Below are positions 48,753-58,183 of a stretch of 64,000 nt of DNA, piece after piece. The position numbers and the translations under genes are program-made. A model generated the notes under the pieces. The model had not been told where the DNA came from. It saw only the letters and a list, made by a program, of their open reading frames with translations, and did not search any database. Source of the stretch: Sinorhizobium garamanticum (GTDB taxonomy: Bacteria > Pseudomonadota > Alphaproteobacteria > Rhizobiales > Rhizobiaceae); assembly GCF_029892065.1 (NCBI RefSeq), contig NZ_CP120373.1, positions 1,299,501 through 1,363,500 on the forward strand, in the 5' to 3' direction. Each line of letters opens with the position of its first letter. Positions within the stretch are counted from its first letter, which is position 1.

Positions 48753-50139
48753 ATGCCGGGCGATGCGCCGGATAGGGTGTGCGCAGAAGGATGGCGAGAC
48801 CCACGGCGAGGAAAGCGACCAGCGCCATCATGCCGATGCGCGCGGAATCGGCCATCACGGTGATCGTTGCGACGGAGGCGGGGGCAAGGAACGAGGTCGC
48901 GCGTCCGGAAAGGGCATAGAGGCCGAAGTAACGGCCGGCTTCCTCAACCGCAACGCTTCGGGCGAGGTAAGAACGGGACGAGGCCTGAACCGGTCCGAAG
49001 GCGATGCCGACCAGGAGACCGTAAAGAATATAGGCCTTTTCCGCCGCCGTGCCGAAGAGACCGCCGGAATCTTCCATCGGAAGCGTCAGCAGCCCGAACA
49101 GCGTGAAGCCGGGGCCGGTCGAGACGATGCCGAGCGTGGCGATGGTGAGACAGATAAGGCTCAATACCACGATCGTCTTCGAGCCGAGCCGGGCATCGAG
49201 CCCGCTTGCACAGAGGCAGCCGCCGATCGCGACGACGTTCAGGATGATGCCGTAAATGCCGAGTTCCATCGTCTGCCAGGCGAACATTCCGGCCGCGAAG
49301 GTGCCGCCGAGCGCCAGCAGGCCATTTACACCGTCCTGAAAGATCATCCGGGCGATCAGGAAGCGCAGGATCCCGGACCTCTCCTTCAGCTCTCTGAGCG
49401 TGCCCTTCAACTCCGAAAGCCCCGTAGCGGTGGCCCTGCCCAACGGCATCGCCGCCTTCGTCGCATCCGGCGTGAAGAAGAACATCGGCAGGATGAAGAT
49501 CAGGTACCAGACGGCCGAGATTGGTCCGGTGATACGAGCGTCTTCTCCTCTGGCCGGATCGAGGCCGAAAATCGGGTCGAGTCCGAGTGTCGTCTTGCCC
49601 GTCGCGGGATTTCCGGCAATGAGCGCAACGACGGCGATCAAGACGATCATGCCACCGAGATAGCCGAGCCCCCAGGCAATGTTCGAGACGCGGCCAACCT
49701 CCCTCTCGCTCACCAGCCGCGTCATCATCGAATCGTTGAAGACAATCGAAAATTCGGCGGCAACGGTCGCCAGAGCGAGGAAGATCGCGGGATAGAGGAT
49801 GGGCGAGCCCGGCGCGGCGAACCACAGCATGGCGAGCGAGACGATCTTGATGACGGCGAAGAAGCCGATCCAGGGCTTGCGCGGTCCGGTCGCGTCGGCG
49901 ATCGCGCCGAGCACCGGCGAAAGGACCGCGATGATGATGCCCGAGACAGTGAGCGTATAGCCCCAGACCGCCTGCCCATGCACAGGGTCGGCCGTGAGCC
50001 GGGAAACGAAATAGGGTGCGAAGATGAAGGTGGTGATGACGGTGAAGAAAGGCTGCGCGGCCCAATCGAACAGCATCCAGCCGATGATGCCGAGGCGTGA
50101 AGCCCTAGACTGCCCTCTCGCTTCGGCCGTAACGTCCAA
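48751..50139 (-). CDS. UMF1/Atg22-type major facilitator transporter
   Basis: 462-aa inner-membrane protein with 12 predicted helices. The family start [25 protein letters not shown] (given in part: [13 protein letters not shown]) and the [16 protein letters not shown] loop between helices 2 and 3 fit UMF1/Atg22-like transporters, thought to handle small neutral solutes or peptides; the substrate is unknown. It starts with TTG at 50139 after GGAGGGG, the only plausible start. A 15-bp perfect hairpin (50156-50192) lies just upstream of the ribosome site. Confidence 0.85.
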   Translation of the reverse strand: MDVTAEARGQSRASRLGIIGWMLFDWAAQPFFTVITTFIFAPYFVSRLTADPVHGQAVWGYTLTVSGIIIAVLSPVLGAIADATGPRKPWIGFFAVIKIVSLAMLWFAAPGSPILYPAIFLALATVAAEFSIVFNDSMMTRLVSEREVGRVSNIAWGLGYLGGMIVLIAVVALIAGNPATGKTTLGLDPIFGLDPARGEDARITGPISAVWYLIFILPMFFFTPDATKAAMPLGRATATGLSELKGTLRELKERSGILRFLIARMIFQDGVNGLLALGGTFAAGMFAWQTMELGIYGIILNVVAIGGCLCASGLDARLGSKTIVVLSLICLTIATLGIVSTGPGFTLFGLLTLPMEDSGGLFGTAAEKAYILYGLLVGIAFGPVQASSRSYLARSVAVEEAGRYFGLYALSGRATSFLAPASVATITVMADSARIGMMALVAFLAVGLAILLRTPYPAHRPA

Positions 50140-50155
50140 TTTCCCCTCCCGGCAT

Positions 50156-50192
50156 TTATCAGCCCTCGCCGATGTTTGGCGAGGGCTGATAA
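50156..50192. promoter_or_regulatory. Strong hairpin in the UMF1 transporter leader
   Basis: 15-bp perfect arms TTATCAGCCCTCGCC and GGCGAGGGCTGATAA around a 7-base loop, 17 bp upstream of the TTG start and beyond the gdh stop. No T-run follows on either strand. Confidence 0.5.
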
Positions 50193-50261
50193 CGCGTTGA
50201 AATCGCGATTAAACCCGAAGCGGAATCAGTCCTCCGGGCCGATTGCCCGGATGGGACTGTG

Positions 50262-53200
50262 TCATTTCGCCCTGGCGCGTGCAAGGTCGTTGAGCAGGCC
50301 AGCGGCGACAGCAATCTTGGCGAGTGTGGTTTCGCCCTTCTCGGTGAGCAGCTTCAACTGCTCGCCGACACTAGAGACACGTTGGCGATCGCTGTCGTGC
50401 CAGGCGAGCACGGGATTACGTTCACCCTTCTGCCCGACGAGCGCCGCGATAGTGATGTCGTGCCTTGCGACGCCAATATCCGCGACGGCGCGCGAAAGCG
50501 CCATCGCCTCGAACTGCTCCGTGGCCGGAACCCGATCGGCGGCTGCGAGCAGCCGGTTGATTCCGAGGTTCTCCGTCACGGTGAAATAACTCTGCGCGGT
50601 GCGGCTCAGCGTTTCCTTCGTTTCGGTGGAGATTTGCATGATCTCCGGCACAAGGGTCATCAGTGACAGTTCGGCAATTTCCTCCGCGAGCTTTGCCGGT
50701 ACGCCGCTTTCGATGAAGGTCGCGGCCTTCAATCGTGCTTCTTCGGCTCCGGACATCGCGGCACGCATCGTGCCACGCAGCTTTTGCAAGCCGTCACGCA
50801 GACGCGAAACCGCATCCGAAACCGGGCCGCTCGCGGCGCGCGTGCGCAAAGCCTTTTCGGTGACGAGGGCGAAGATGCGGCTCACTTCCTGATAGAGCGC
50901 ATTCTGGACAGCGCCGCTGATCCGGTTGTCGAGCGCGTCGATCTCTCCGTAAATCCGCTGCAAGTCGAAACCGTCGAGCGCCAGCACGGCCGCCTTGACG
51001 ACGTCGCTGGAAAGAAAGCCGGTCGTATCCGTCAGGGTTGAAACGAAGGCGGGGCCACCTCGGTTGATCACTTCGTTGCCGAGTACCGTCGCGATGATCT
51101 CACGGCGGAGCCGGTGCCCGCGGATGTCGCCGGCATAGGTCTTGCGCATCTTTGCCGGGAAATAGCGCTCGAGCGTCGCGGTGAAATAGGGATCGTCCGG
51201 CAGATCGCCGACGATCAGCTCGTCGAACAGCACCAGCTTTGCATAGGATAGCAGCACACCGATCTCGGGGCGCGTCAGCGGCTTGCCCGCCTGGTAACGC
51301 TCGCTCATGGCGAGTTCCGTCGGCAGGGTCTCGACCTTGCGGTTGAGGTGGCCATCGGTCTCAAGCCGCGCCATCAGCCGTGCAAGCGACGTGCGGTTCT
51401 GGAGCCCCTGCATTTCCGTGAGCGAGATTGCCAGCGATTGCTGGTAGTTGTTGCGCAGCACGAGATGCGCCACCTCGTCCGTCATCGACGCCAGAAGGGT
51501 GTTGCGCTTCGGCCTCGTCAGACGATCATCCCGCATGGCCGAGGCTAGCGCGATCTTGATGTTGACCTCAACGTCGGAGGAATTGACGCCGGCCGAATTG
51601 TCGATCGCGTCCGAATTGCAGCGCCCGCCGGCGAGTGAGAAGCCGATGCGGCCCTTCTGGGTGACGCCGAGATTGGCGCCTTCGCCGATCACGCGGGCAC
51701 GCACCTCTTCCGCTGTGACACGGATCGCGTCGTTGGCGCGGTCGCCGACCTCGGCGTCCGTTTCGTTGCTGCCGCGCACATAGGTGCCGATACCGCCGAA
51801 CCAAAGCAGGTCGACCTGGCTCTTGAGGATGGCGTTCATGATCTCGAAGGGGGTCGCCTTCTGCTTGTCGATGCCGATTGCCGCCATCGCTTCCGGTGTC
51901 AGTGTCACGGACTTCTCGGCGCGCGAGATGATCATCGCGCCCTCAGACAGCGTCTTGCGGTCGTAGTCCTGCCAGCTCGAGCGCGGAAGTGCGAACATGC
52001 GTTTGCGCTCGGCGAAGGAGAGGTCGATATCCGGATTCGGATCGATGAAAATGTCGCGATGGTCGAAGGCGGCGATCAGCCGGATCTTCTCCGAAAGCAG
52101 CATGCCATTGCCGAAAACGTCGCCGGACATGTCGCCGACGCCGGCGACGGTGAAGGGCGTCGTCTGGATGTCGATGTCCATTTCGCGGAAATGACGCTTG
52201 ACGGCTTCCCAGGCGCCGCGGGCCGTGATGCCCATTTTCTTATGGTCGTAGCCCGCCGAGCCGCCGGAGGCGAAGGCGTCGTCGAGCCAGAAGCCGGCTT
52301 CCTGGGCAAGCCCGTTGGCCGTGTCGGAGAAGGTCGCGGTTCCTTTATCGGCCGCGACGACGAAATAGGGATCATCGCCGTCGAGCCTCAGCGTATCGGC
52401 TGGCGGCACGACATCTTGGCCGACGATGTTGTCCGTCACCGAGAGCAGCGTGCGGACATAGGTCTTGTAGGCCTCGGTGCCGGCCTTGAAAATTTCATCG
52501 CGTGTACCGCCGACAGGCAGCTGCTTCGGGTAGAAGCCGCCCTTGGCGCCGACCGGCACGATGACCGCATTCTTGACCTGCTGTGCCTTGACGAGGCCGA
52601 GCACCTCGGTGCGGTAGTCCTGCGCCCGGTCGGACCAGCGAAGGCCGCCGCGCGCCACCTTGCCGAAGCGCAGGTGCACGCCTTCGACCTCGGTGCCATA
52701 AACGAAGATCTCGCGGAAAGGCCGAGGCTCAGGCAGGCCGTCGAGCTGCTTCGGGTCGAGCTTGAAAGCAAGGACGGCGCGGGGCTTGCCGTCGGCATCC
52801 CTTTGGAAATAGTTGGTCCGGAGCGTCGACTGGACCACGTTGACGTAGCGGCGCAGGATCTGATCGTCGTCGAGGCTTGGCACGGCCGAGAGCGCTTCCT
52901 CGATGGCCGAGAGCAAGGCATTACCCTTCTTCGTGCGCGCCTTCACCTCGGTCTTCGGATCCATGCGCGTCGCAAACAGCCGGAAGATATCGGCAGCGAT
53001 CGCCGGATACTTGTTCAGCGTGTCGGCGATATAGCCCTGCGAATAGGTGATGCCCGCCTGGCGCAGATAGCGCGCATAGGCGCGCAGCACCGTGACTTCG
53101 CGTGCGGTGAGGCCCGCAAGCAAGATCAGTCGGTTGAAAGTGTCGTCCTCGATCGTGCCGTTCCAGGCGGCGAGGAACGCCTCTTCGAGCGCCTGACCGG

Positions 53201-55043
53201 TCTTGGCGAGGTTCACCGCATGTCCGTCACGGTGAACGAGCTCCATGTCGTGCAGCACGACGAGCCGCTGTTCTTCCGCATGGGAGGTGACGCCGATGTC
53301 GTAGGTCTGCTCGCTGATGACGCGGAAACCGAGATTTTCGAGGAGCGGCACGCGACGCGAGAGCGAAACCGGATCCTCCGCGTGGAAGATCTTCAGCTCC
53401 AGTGCGTCCGGCCTTTCCTGCTGCTTATGATAGAACGAGATGCGGATCGGGTCATCGACCTTGCAGGCGGCGATATCGTGGAGGTCGTCATAGGCCTCCG
53501 CCGGCGTGAACGCCGCCTGATAGGCTTCGCCAACCGAGATCTCGATGCCGTCCTTGCGGGCAAGCAGGTTGAAGCGATCGGTCCAGCGGGTGACGATGCC
53601 GCGAACCGCCTCCTCGAGCTTGGTCTGCGGGACACGCGGCGTCTTGCCGGCGTAGCGGCCGATAATGAAATGAACCCGCGCCAGCCCGCCTTCGGGGAAG
53701 GCCGGGTAATAGGCGGAAACGCGGCCGTCATAGACCGTCTTTAGATAGTTGCCGATCTTCTCGCGCACAGCCGAGTCGTATTGCTCGCGCGGCACGAAGA
53801 CGAGGACCGAGACGAAGCGATCGAAATGGTCGATGCGCGGTAAGACCTTGATGCGCGGCCGGTCGCTGAGTTCGTTGATCTGCTCGCAGAAGGCGGCGAG
53901 CAGGCCGACGTCGATCTGGAAAAGGTCGTCGCGCGGATAGGATTCCAGCGTATTTGCCAGCATCTTGCCGGAATGGCTCTGGGGATCGTAGCCGAAATAG
54001 TCAATGATCTTTTCAATCTTGTGCCGGAGCAACGGTATTTCCGAAGCCTGGCGAGTATAGGCCGTCGAGGTGAAGAGGCCGACAATGCGGAGTTCCCCAA
54101 CCACGTTGCCGGAGGCGTCGAAGCGCTTGACGCCGATGTAGTCCATATAGGCGCGGCGGTGGACGACGGATTTCACATTGGCCTTGGTGACGATCAGGAA
54201 CTCGGGTCCCTCAAGGAAGGCGATGATTTCCGGCGTCGTCAGCACGGCATCCTTGCCCTGGCGCAGCACGCGGACGTCCGGGTTGGAGAGAAGGCCGAGG
54301 CCCCTGCCCTTGCCGCGTTCGACCGTCGCGTTATCGCCCTTGCCGGAATAGGTGTATTCCCGCATTCCGAGAAAGGTGAAATTGTTGTCCCTTAGCCAGC
54401 GAAGGAACGCGAGCGCCTCGTCACGATCACTCTTCTTGCGCGACGCATTGTAGTCCTCCAGATCCTGCATGGCCTGGTTGAGCAATGTCGTCATCGCCGG
54501 CCAGTCGTGAACGGCCTGATGGACCTGCTCCAACACGTCGGCAATGCGCTTGCTCAGCGAACGTGCTTCGAGCGGCGCGAGCTTGTTCAAGTGGATCTGG
54601 ATATGGCTCACCCGGTGCGCCGGATCGCTTTCCTCGTCCGGATCGAACGGCTTGATGGGTTTGCCCGGTTCCATGACCAGAATGGGATGGATCGCGAGGT
54701 GGATGTCGCGGTGCGTGCTCGTCACCTCGCCCATGACCGAATCATAGAGGAATGGCATGTTGCGTTCGGTGATAGCGATGATCGAGACATCGGTGCCGCC
54801 CGGAGCAACCCCCGGCACGGTTTCGACCGAAACCTGCGGCTTGCCGCCGTCCCAGCGTGCGAGTTCCTTGCGCGCATGCGCCGCGGTCAGCGCCAGCATG
54901 TCGGCGGTGTAAAGGTCGAGGTCATCGTTGCTTGCCCCGCCGAAGAGGATCTCGGGCGCCAGCGCCTCGGCACCGATCTTGCTTGCAGCCGCCTTTGCCG
55001 CGTCGATATGCCTGTCCCGCTTTGGATTGTATTTCACGCCCAT
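50262..55043 (-). CDS. NAD-specific glutamate dehydrogenase (large, GDH-180 type)
   Basis: 1593-aa catabolic glutamate dehydrogenase of the large bacterial family, oxidising glutamate to 2-oxoglutarate with NAD. The long N-terminal regulatory half (residues 1-~700) includes ACT-like repeats; the catalytic region has RGGLRWSDRAQDYRTEV and IVPVGAKGGFYPKQLP with the substrate lysine, and GGIGTYVRGSNETDAEVGDR in the Rossmann part. The start is at 55043 because the GGAGAGAG ribosome site is inside the upstream ATG (55058). It is monocistronic, with a palindromic CTCGATTT…AAATCGAG motif 66-86 bp upstream. Confidence 0.95.
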   Translation of the reverse strand: MGVKYNPKRDRHIDAAKAAASKIGAEALAPEILFGGASNDDLDLYTADMLALTAAHARKELARWDGGKPQVSVETVPGVAPGGTDVSIIAITERNMPFLYDSVMGEVTSTHRDIHLAIHPILVMEPGKPIKPFDPDEESDPAHRVSHIQIHLNKLAPLEARSLSKRIADVLEQVHQAVHDWPAMTTLLNQAMQDLEDYNASRKKSDRDEALAFLRWLRDNNFTFLGMREYTYSGKGDNATVERGKGRGLGLLSNPDVRVLRQGKDAVLTTPEIIAFLEGPEFLIVTKANVKSVVHRRAYMDYIGVKRFDASGNVVGELRIVGLFTSTAYTRQASEIPLLRHKIEKIIDYFGYDPQSHSGKMLANTLESYPRDDLFQIDVGLLAAFCEQINELSDRPRIKVLPRIDHFDRFVSVLVFVPREQYDSAVREKIGNYLKTVYDGRVSAYYPAFPEGGLARVHFIIGRYAGKTPRVPQTKLEEAVRGIVTRWTDRFNLLARKDGIEISVGEAYQAAFTPAEAYDDLHDIAACKVDDPIRISFYHKQQERPDALELKIFHAEDPVSLSRRVPLLENLGFRVISEQTYDIGVTSHAEEQRLVVLHDMELVHRDGHAVNLAKTGQALEEAFLAAWNGTIEDDTFNRLILLAGLTAREVTVLRAYARYLRQAGITYSQGYIADTLNKYPAIAADIFRLFATRMDPKTEVKARTKKGNALLSAIEEALSAVPSLDDDQILRRYVNVVQSTLRTNYFQRDADGKPRAVLAFKLDPKQLDGLPEPRPFREIFVYGTEVEGVHLRFGKVARGGLRWSDRAQDYRTEVLGLVKAQQVKNAVIVPVGAKGGFYPKQLPVGGTRDEIFKAGTEAYKTYVRTLLSVTDNIVGQDVVPPADTLRLDGDDPYFVVAADKGTATFSDTANGLAQEAGFWLDDAFASGGSAGYDHKKMGITARGAWEAVKRHFREMDIDIQTTPFTVAGVGDMSGDVFGNGMLLSEKIRLIAAFDHRDIFIDPNPDIDLSFAERKRMFALPRSSWQDYDRKTLSEGAMIISRAEKSVTLTPEAMAAIGIDKQKATPFEIMNAILKSQVDLLWFGGIGTYVRGSNETDAEVGDRANDAIRVTAEEVRARVIGEGANLGVTQKGRIGFSLAGGRCNSDAIDNSAGVNSSDVEVNIKIALASAMRDDRLTRPKRNTLLASMTDEVAHLVLRNNYQQSLAISLTEMQGLQNRTSLARLMARLETDGHLNRKVETLPTELAMSERYQAGKPLTRPEIGVLLSYAKLVLFDELIVGDLPDDPYFTATLERYFPAKMRKTYAGDIRGHRLRREIIATVLGNEVINRGGPAFVSTLTDTTGFLSSDVVKAAVLALDGFDLQRIYGEIDALDNRISGAVQNALYQEVSRIFALVTEKALRTRAASGPVSDAVSRLRDGLQKLRGTMRAAMSGAEEARLKAATFIESGVPAKLAEEIAELSLMTLVPEIMQISTETKETLSRTAQSYFTVTENLGINRLLAAADRVPATEQFEAMALSRAVADIGVARHDITIAALVGQKGERNPVLAWHDSDRQRVSSVGEQLKLLTEKGETTLAKIAVAAGLLNDLARARAK

Positions 55044-55108
55044 GAACTCTCTCCCCATTCGTGATAGACGAGCCTATCAGAACCATGGCCAATGGCGACC
55101 GTTTTATG

Positions 55109-55129
55109 CTCGATTTCGGCAAAATCGAG
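55109..55129. promoter_or_regulatory. Dyad upstream of the gdh gene
   Basis: CTCGATTT, CGGCA-type spacer, AAATCGAG: 8-bp perfect arms, 66-86 bp upstream of the gdh start. It is set in an AT-rich 282-bp gdh-pdxY region with further TCGATTT-like repeats. Operator candidate only. Confidence 0.35.
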
Positions 55130-55325
55130 CCAAAGTTTGGAGAAATTCACGCGATTTCGACCTAAATCCATTTAAATCGAAGGCGATTTTGCAAAAATTG
55201 CTCGAAAAACCTTAGAAACGAACGAAAACGCCGAAGTCCTGTTTCGCCCCCGTCTGTAGCCCCCTGTTGACAGGCCTGTAACAGTCGGGCGATCACACTT
55301 TGATTCGAAGAAATGGAACTGCCCG

Positions 55326-56204
55326 ATGCCCGAAATGCCTGCACCCGGCGCCGTCATCGTCATTTCAAGCCATGTGGTTCGCGGCACCGTTGGCAATCGG
55401 GCCGCGGTCTTCGCGTTGGAGACGCTCGGGCATCGCGTCTGGGCCGTGCCGACGGTGATCCTGCCGTGGCATCCGGGTCACGGCCGCTCGACACGGGTGG
55501 CGATCGCCGACACGGACTTCCAGTCGATCATCGATGATCTCATCGATGCACGCTGGATCGGTGAAGTCAGCGCCGTTCTATCGGGCTATCTCTGCTCGCC
55601 GGGCCAGGTCGACGGCGTGGCGCAACTGGTGACGGCGTTGCGCCAGCGCAATCCCGAGCTTCTCTACGCCTGCGATCCCGTCATCGGCGATGACAACAGC
55701 CTTTACATTTCGGCCGAGATCGCGGCCGCGGTGCGCGACCGTCTGCTGCCGCTGGCGACACTTGCGACCCCCAACCGGTTCGAGCTCTCCTGGCTCGTCG
55801 GGGCGGCACTTGAAACGAATACGGCGATCCTCGACGCGGCACTCGGTCTCGGACCTTCACGGGTGCTGGTGACGTCGGCGATCCCCATGATGACCGGCGG
55901 CACGGGCAATCTCTACCTGTCCGGCAGCCATGCGCTGCTGGCCGAGCACCGGTTGGTCGACAATCCGCCGAACGGCACCGGTGATCTGCTCGCCGCCGTA
56001 TTTCTGGCGCGGCTACTCCAGGGGCTGCCCGAAGAGCGGGCGCTGCAGATGGCGACCGCCAGCGTGTTCGAGATCATTGCGCGCACTGCCCGGCGCGGTG
56101 CCGACGAACTGACGCTCGAGCAGGACGCGTCGAGCCTTGCAACGCCCATGGCCATGGTGCAGATGCGGCGCTTCTTGCATCCAAGTCAGGTGCGGAAGAA
56201 ATAG
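55326..56204 (+). CDS. pdxY: Pyridoxal kinase
   Basis: 292-aa ribokinase-fold enzyme phosphorylating pyridoxal. The start VIVISSHVVRGTVGNRAA, the ATPNRFELSWL stretch and the anion-hole/catalytic NGTGDLLAA are typical of PdxY/PdxK. Its own promoter must lie in the gdh-pdxY gap. It is divergent from gdh. Confidence 0.93.
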   Translation: MPEMPAPGAVIVISSHVVRGTVGNRAAVFALETLGHRVWAVPTVILPWHPGHGRSTRVAIADTDFQSIIDDLIDARWIGEVSAVLSGYLCSPGQVDGVAQLVTALRQRNPELLYACDPVIGDDNSLYISAEIAAAVRDRLLPLATLATPNRFELSWLVGAALETNTAILDAALGLGPSRVLVTSAIPMMTGGTGNLYLSGSHALLAEHRLVDNPPNGTGDLLAAVFLARLLQGLPEERALQMATASVFEIIARTARRGADELTLEQDASSLATPMAMVQMRRFLHPSQVRKK

Positions 56205-56293
56205 CTGCGGATATAAAAGAAATGGCTCATAAGCGCACTTCGCCCTTTCAGGTCCGCGACGGTCGCTGTAACACTTCGACGCTTCATTGGTCC

Positions 56294-56401
56294 CTACAGC
56301 GCCGCGCGTCTCACTCAGACGCGCAAAGGTCGCTGTAGCACTTTGGATTGCTGCATGATTTTGCCCTTAAATCGATTCCGATTTAAGGGATCATGCAGTA
56401 G
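56294..56401 (+). repeat. RIME element upstream of the carbonic anhydrase gene
   Basis: Full copy (CTACAGCGCCGCGCGTC to GATCATGCAGTAG). A partial half-copy (GGTCGCTGTAACACTTCG) lies at 56261-56278, so two insertions or a partial duplication are likely. It ends 42 bp before the ATG at 56444. Confidence 0.88.
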
Positions 56402-56443
56402 GGGCGATGCAGCAATGAATGAGTGAATGAGGCGGGGTTATCG

Positions 56444-57091
56444 ATGGATAAGCAGGGCTTTCCGGAACATCTTCTGACCGGCTACCGCAATTTCATGAGC
56501 GGTCGTTTCAGCGAGCAGCAGCAACGATACAAGACGCTTGCCGAGAGCGGCCAGAAGCCGAGGACGATGGTTATTGCCTGTTGCGATTCTCGAGCCGCAC
56601 CCGAAACGATCTTCGACAGTGGTCCGGGAGAACTCTTCGTCGTCCGCAACGTCGCCAATATGATGCCGCCATACGAGCCGGATGGGCATTATCACTCGAC
56701 CTCTGCCGCGCTCGAGTTCGCGGTTCAGTCCTTGCGCGTCAGCGACATCGTCGTCATGGGACATGGGCGCTGCGGCGGCATCAAGGCGGCGCTCGATCCG
56801 GATGCGGAACCCTTGTCCCCCGGCGATTTCATCGGACGGTGGATGAACCTGTTGAAGCCTGCCGCCGAACAGATCCAGAGCAATGAATTCATGACCCAGG
56901 CGGAACGTCAGCGGGCACTCGAACGGGTGTCGATCCGCAATTCGCTCGCCAACCTGCGCACCTTCCCCTGTGTCCAGATTCTGGAGGCAAAGGGCAAGTT
57001 GCAGCTTCATGGTGCCTGGTTCGACATCTCGACCGGGGAGCTTTGGGTGATGGACGCCAAGACCGGCGATTTTGCGCGACCAGGCATGTAA
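56444..57091 (+). CDS. Beta-carbonic anhydrase
   Basis: 215-aa zinc enzyme interconverting CO2 and bicarbonate. The zinc and active-site residues are Cys46, Asp48 and Arg50 (ACCDSRAAPE), then His107 and Cys110 (MGHGRCGG). No signal peptide is present, so it is cytoplasmic. I start at 56444 (MDKQGF); the upstream in-frame ATG at 56423 is possible. A RIME forms most of its upstream region, and its 3' end carries a duplicated stop. Confidence 0.95.
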   Translation: MDKQGFPEHLLTGYRNFMSGRFSEQQQRYKTLAESGQKPRTMVIACCDSRAAPETIFDSGPGELFVVRNVANMMPPYEPDGHYHSTSAALEFAVQSLRVSDIVVMGHGRCGGIKAALDPDAEPLSPGDFIGRWMNLLKPAAEQIQSNEFMTQAERQRALERVSIRNSLANLRTFPCVQILEAKGKLQLHGAWFDISTGELWVMDAKTGDFARPGM

Positions 57092-57122
57092 GCGGCGGGC
57101 ATGTAAGCGGCGGGCATATAAG
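57084..57122 (+). repeat. 15-bp tandem repeat at the carbonic anhydrase stop
   Basis: GCATGTAAGCGGCGG at 57084-57098 and 57099-57113 plus a partial third copy GCATATAAG. Each copy carries an in-frame TAA, so the first stop is backed up. Confidence 0.7.
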
Positions 57123-57158
57123 AGCCCGGTCCTTTCAAACCGGGCTCGCTCGATTTTC
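57122..57158 (+). terminator. Terminator after the carbonic anhydrase gene
   Basis: GAGCCCGGT, 8-base loop, ACCGGGCTC, then CGATTTTC. Confidence 0.75.
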
Positions 57159-57170
57159 TGTTGGACGCAA

Positions 57171-57992
57171 TCAGTAGCCGTCAATCTCGGCGCCGATGAT
57201 GGCGATTGCCTGCTGATAGACGCTGGCCGCGTTCCATCCCTGGATTGCAGCGTAATTGACTTCGCCGGGCTGATAGCCGCCGCCCGGTTGCCAACCGTGA
57301 CCGCGCAGGAAGTTTGCCGTCGAGGCGAGTGCATCCGCCTTGGAGCGGACCATGTCGATATGGCCGTCGCCATCGCCGTCGACGCCAAATCTCAAGACGT
57401 TGACTGGCAGGAACTGGGTCTGTCCAATCTCGCCATGGGCCGCGCCCCGCGCAGCCGGGCTCAGATCGCCGCGCTCGACGAGCTGGAGCGCCGCGTAGAG
57501 CTGGTTCGTGAAATAGTCCGAACGCCGGCAGTCATAGGCGAGCGTCGAGACGGCCGAGAGCGTGTGCTCCTTGCCCATGAACGTGCCGAAGCCGGTCTCC
57601 ATGCCCCAGATCGCGATCAGCGGACCGGCCGGCACGCCGAAGCGCTGCTCGATGCTGTCGAAGAGCCTGACGTTCTGCGCGCGCATCTTTTTGCCACGAG
57701 AGATGATCGTCTGGCCGCCGCGCTTCTGCATGAACTGGTCGAGCGAGAGCTTGAAGCTCTTCTGGCCGCGGTCGGCGCGGATCGTCGCCCTGTTATAGGC
57801 AACACCGGAGAGCGCTTGGTCGATGACCGCGGGGCTGATGCCATTGCCGGCGGCCTGTTGTTTGAACTCGGCTACCCAGGCTTGAAAGCCGCTGGCGTCA
57901 TTGCCGCATTGAGCCGCTGCCGCGGTCGCGGGAAGGATCGCCGCTGAAACCAGGGCCGCAAGCCCCGCCACTACGCACTTTGCCCTGTGCAT
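57171..57992 (-). CDS. Lytic murein transglycosylase (MltB/SltB family)
   Basis: 273-aa periplasmic peptidoglycan lytic enzyme. The signal peptide (GLAALVSAAILPATAAAA) is followed by the SLT_2-type domain; the catalytic glutamate is in WGMETGFGTFMG and GEIGQTQFLPVNVLRFGVDG is the family box. An extra NAAIQGW-type C-terminal repeat is not seen. The start at 57992 gives a complete signal peptide; 58022 is the alternative. It is downstream of the asd terminator on the same strand. Confidence 0.93.
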   Translation of the reverse strand: MHRAKCVVAGLAALVSAAILPATAAAAQCGNDASGFQAWVAEFKQQAAGNGISPAVIDQALSGVAYNRATIRADRGQKSFKLSLDQFMQKRGGQTIISRGKKMRAQNVRLFDSIEQRFGVPAGPLIAIWGMETGFGTFMGKEHTLSAVSTLAYDCRRSDYFTNQLYAALQLVERGDLSPAARGAAHGEIGQTQFLPVNVLRFGVDGDGDGHIDMVRSKADALASTANFLRGHGWQPGGGYQPGEVNYAAIQGWNAASVYQQAIAIIGAEIDGY

Positions 57993-58030
57993 GAAATACC
58001 CCGTATTTGCCCGAACAATCACTTGTCTTC

Positions 58031-58053
58031 AAAAAACGCCGGCTTCTGCCGGC
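58031..58053 (-). terminator. Terminator of asd
   Basis: Minus strand: GCCGGC, AGAA loop, GCCGGC, followed by a G and six T. It is 131 bp past the asd stop. A second, larger inverted repeat (58122-58130 with 58151-58159) precedes it. Confidence 0.65.
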
Positions 58054-58077
58054 CTACTGGTCCCGTTCGGGACGTCA

Positions 58078-58093
58078 TGTTTCACGTGAATCC
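58078..58093. other. parS-like site downstream of asd
   Basis: TGTTTCACGTGAATCC, 14 of 16 matches with a perfect GTTTCACGTGAA half. It is 37 kb from the proposed oriC. Confidence 0.45.
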
Positions 58094-58183
58094 GCCCAAC
58101 ATCGGCGGAAGAACCAATGGTAAGCCCCGCGGGGTCCTTTGGCGGACCGGGCGGGGCTTCAATTCAATCCCGAGCGGGGCCGA

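Noticed and set aside
48763..50100. 445-codon open frame on the plus strand
   Set aside because: It is antisense to the UMF1 transporter, extremely rich in Arg, Glu and Asp, a common shadow pattern of membrane-protein genes.
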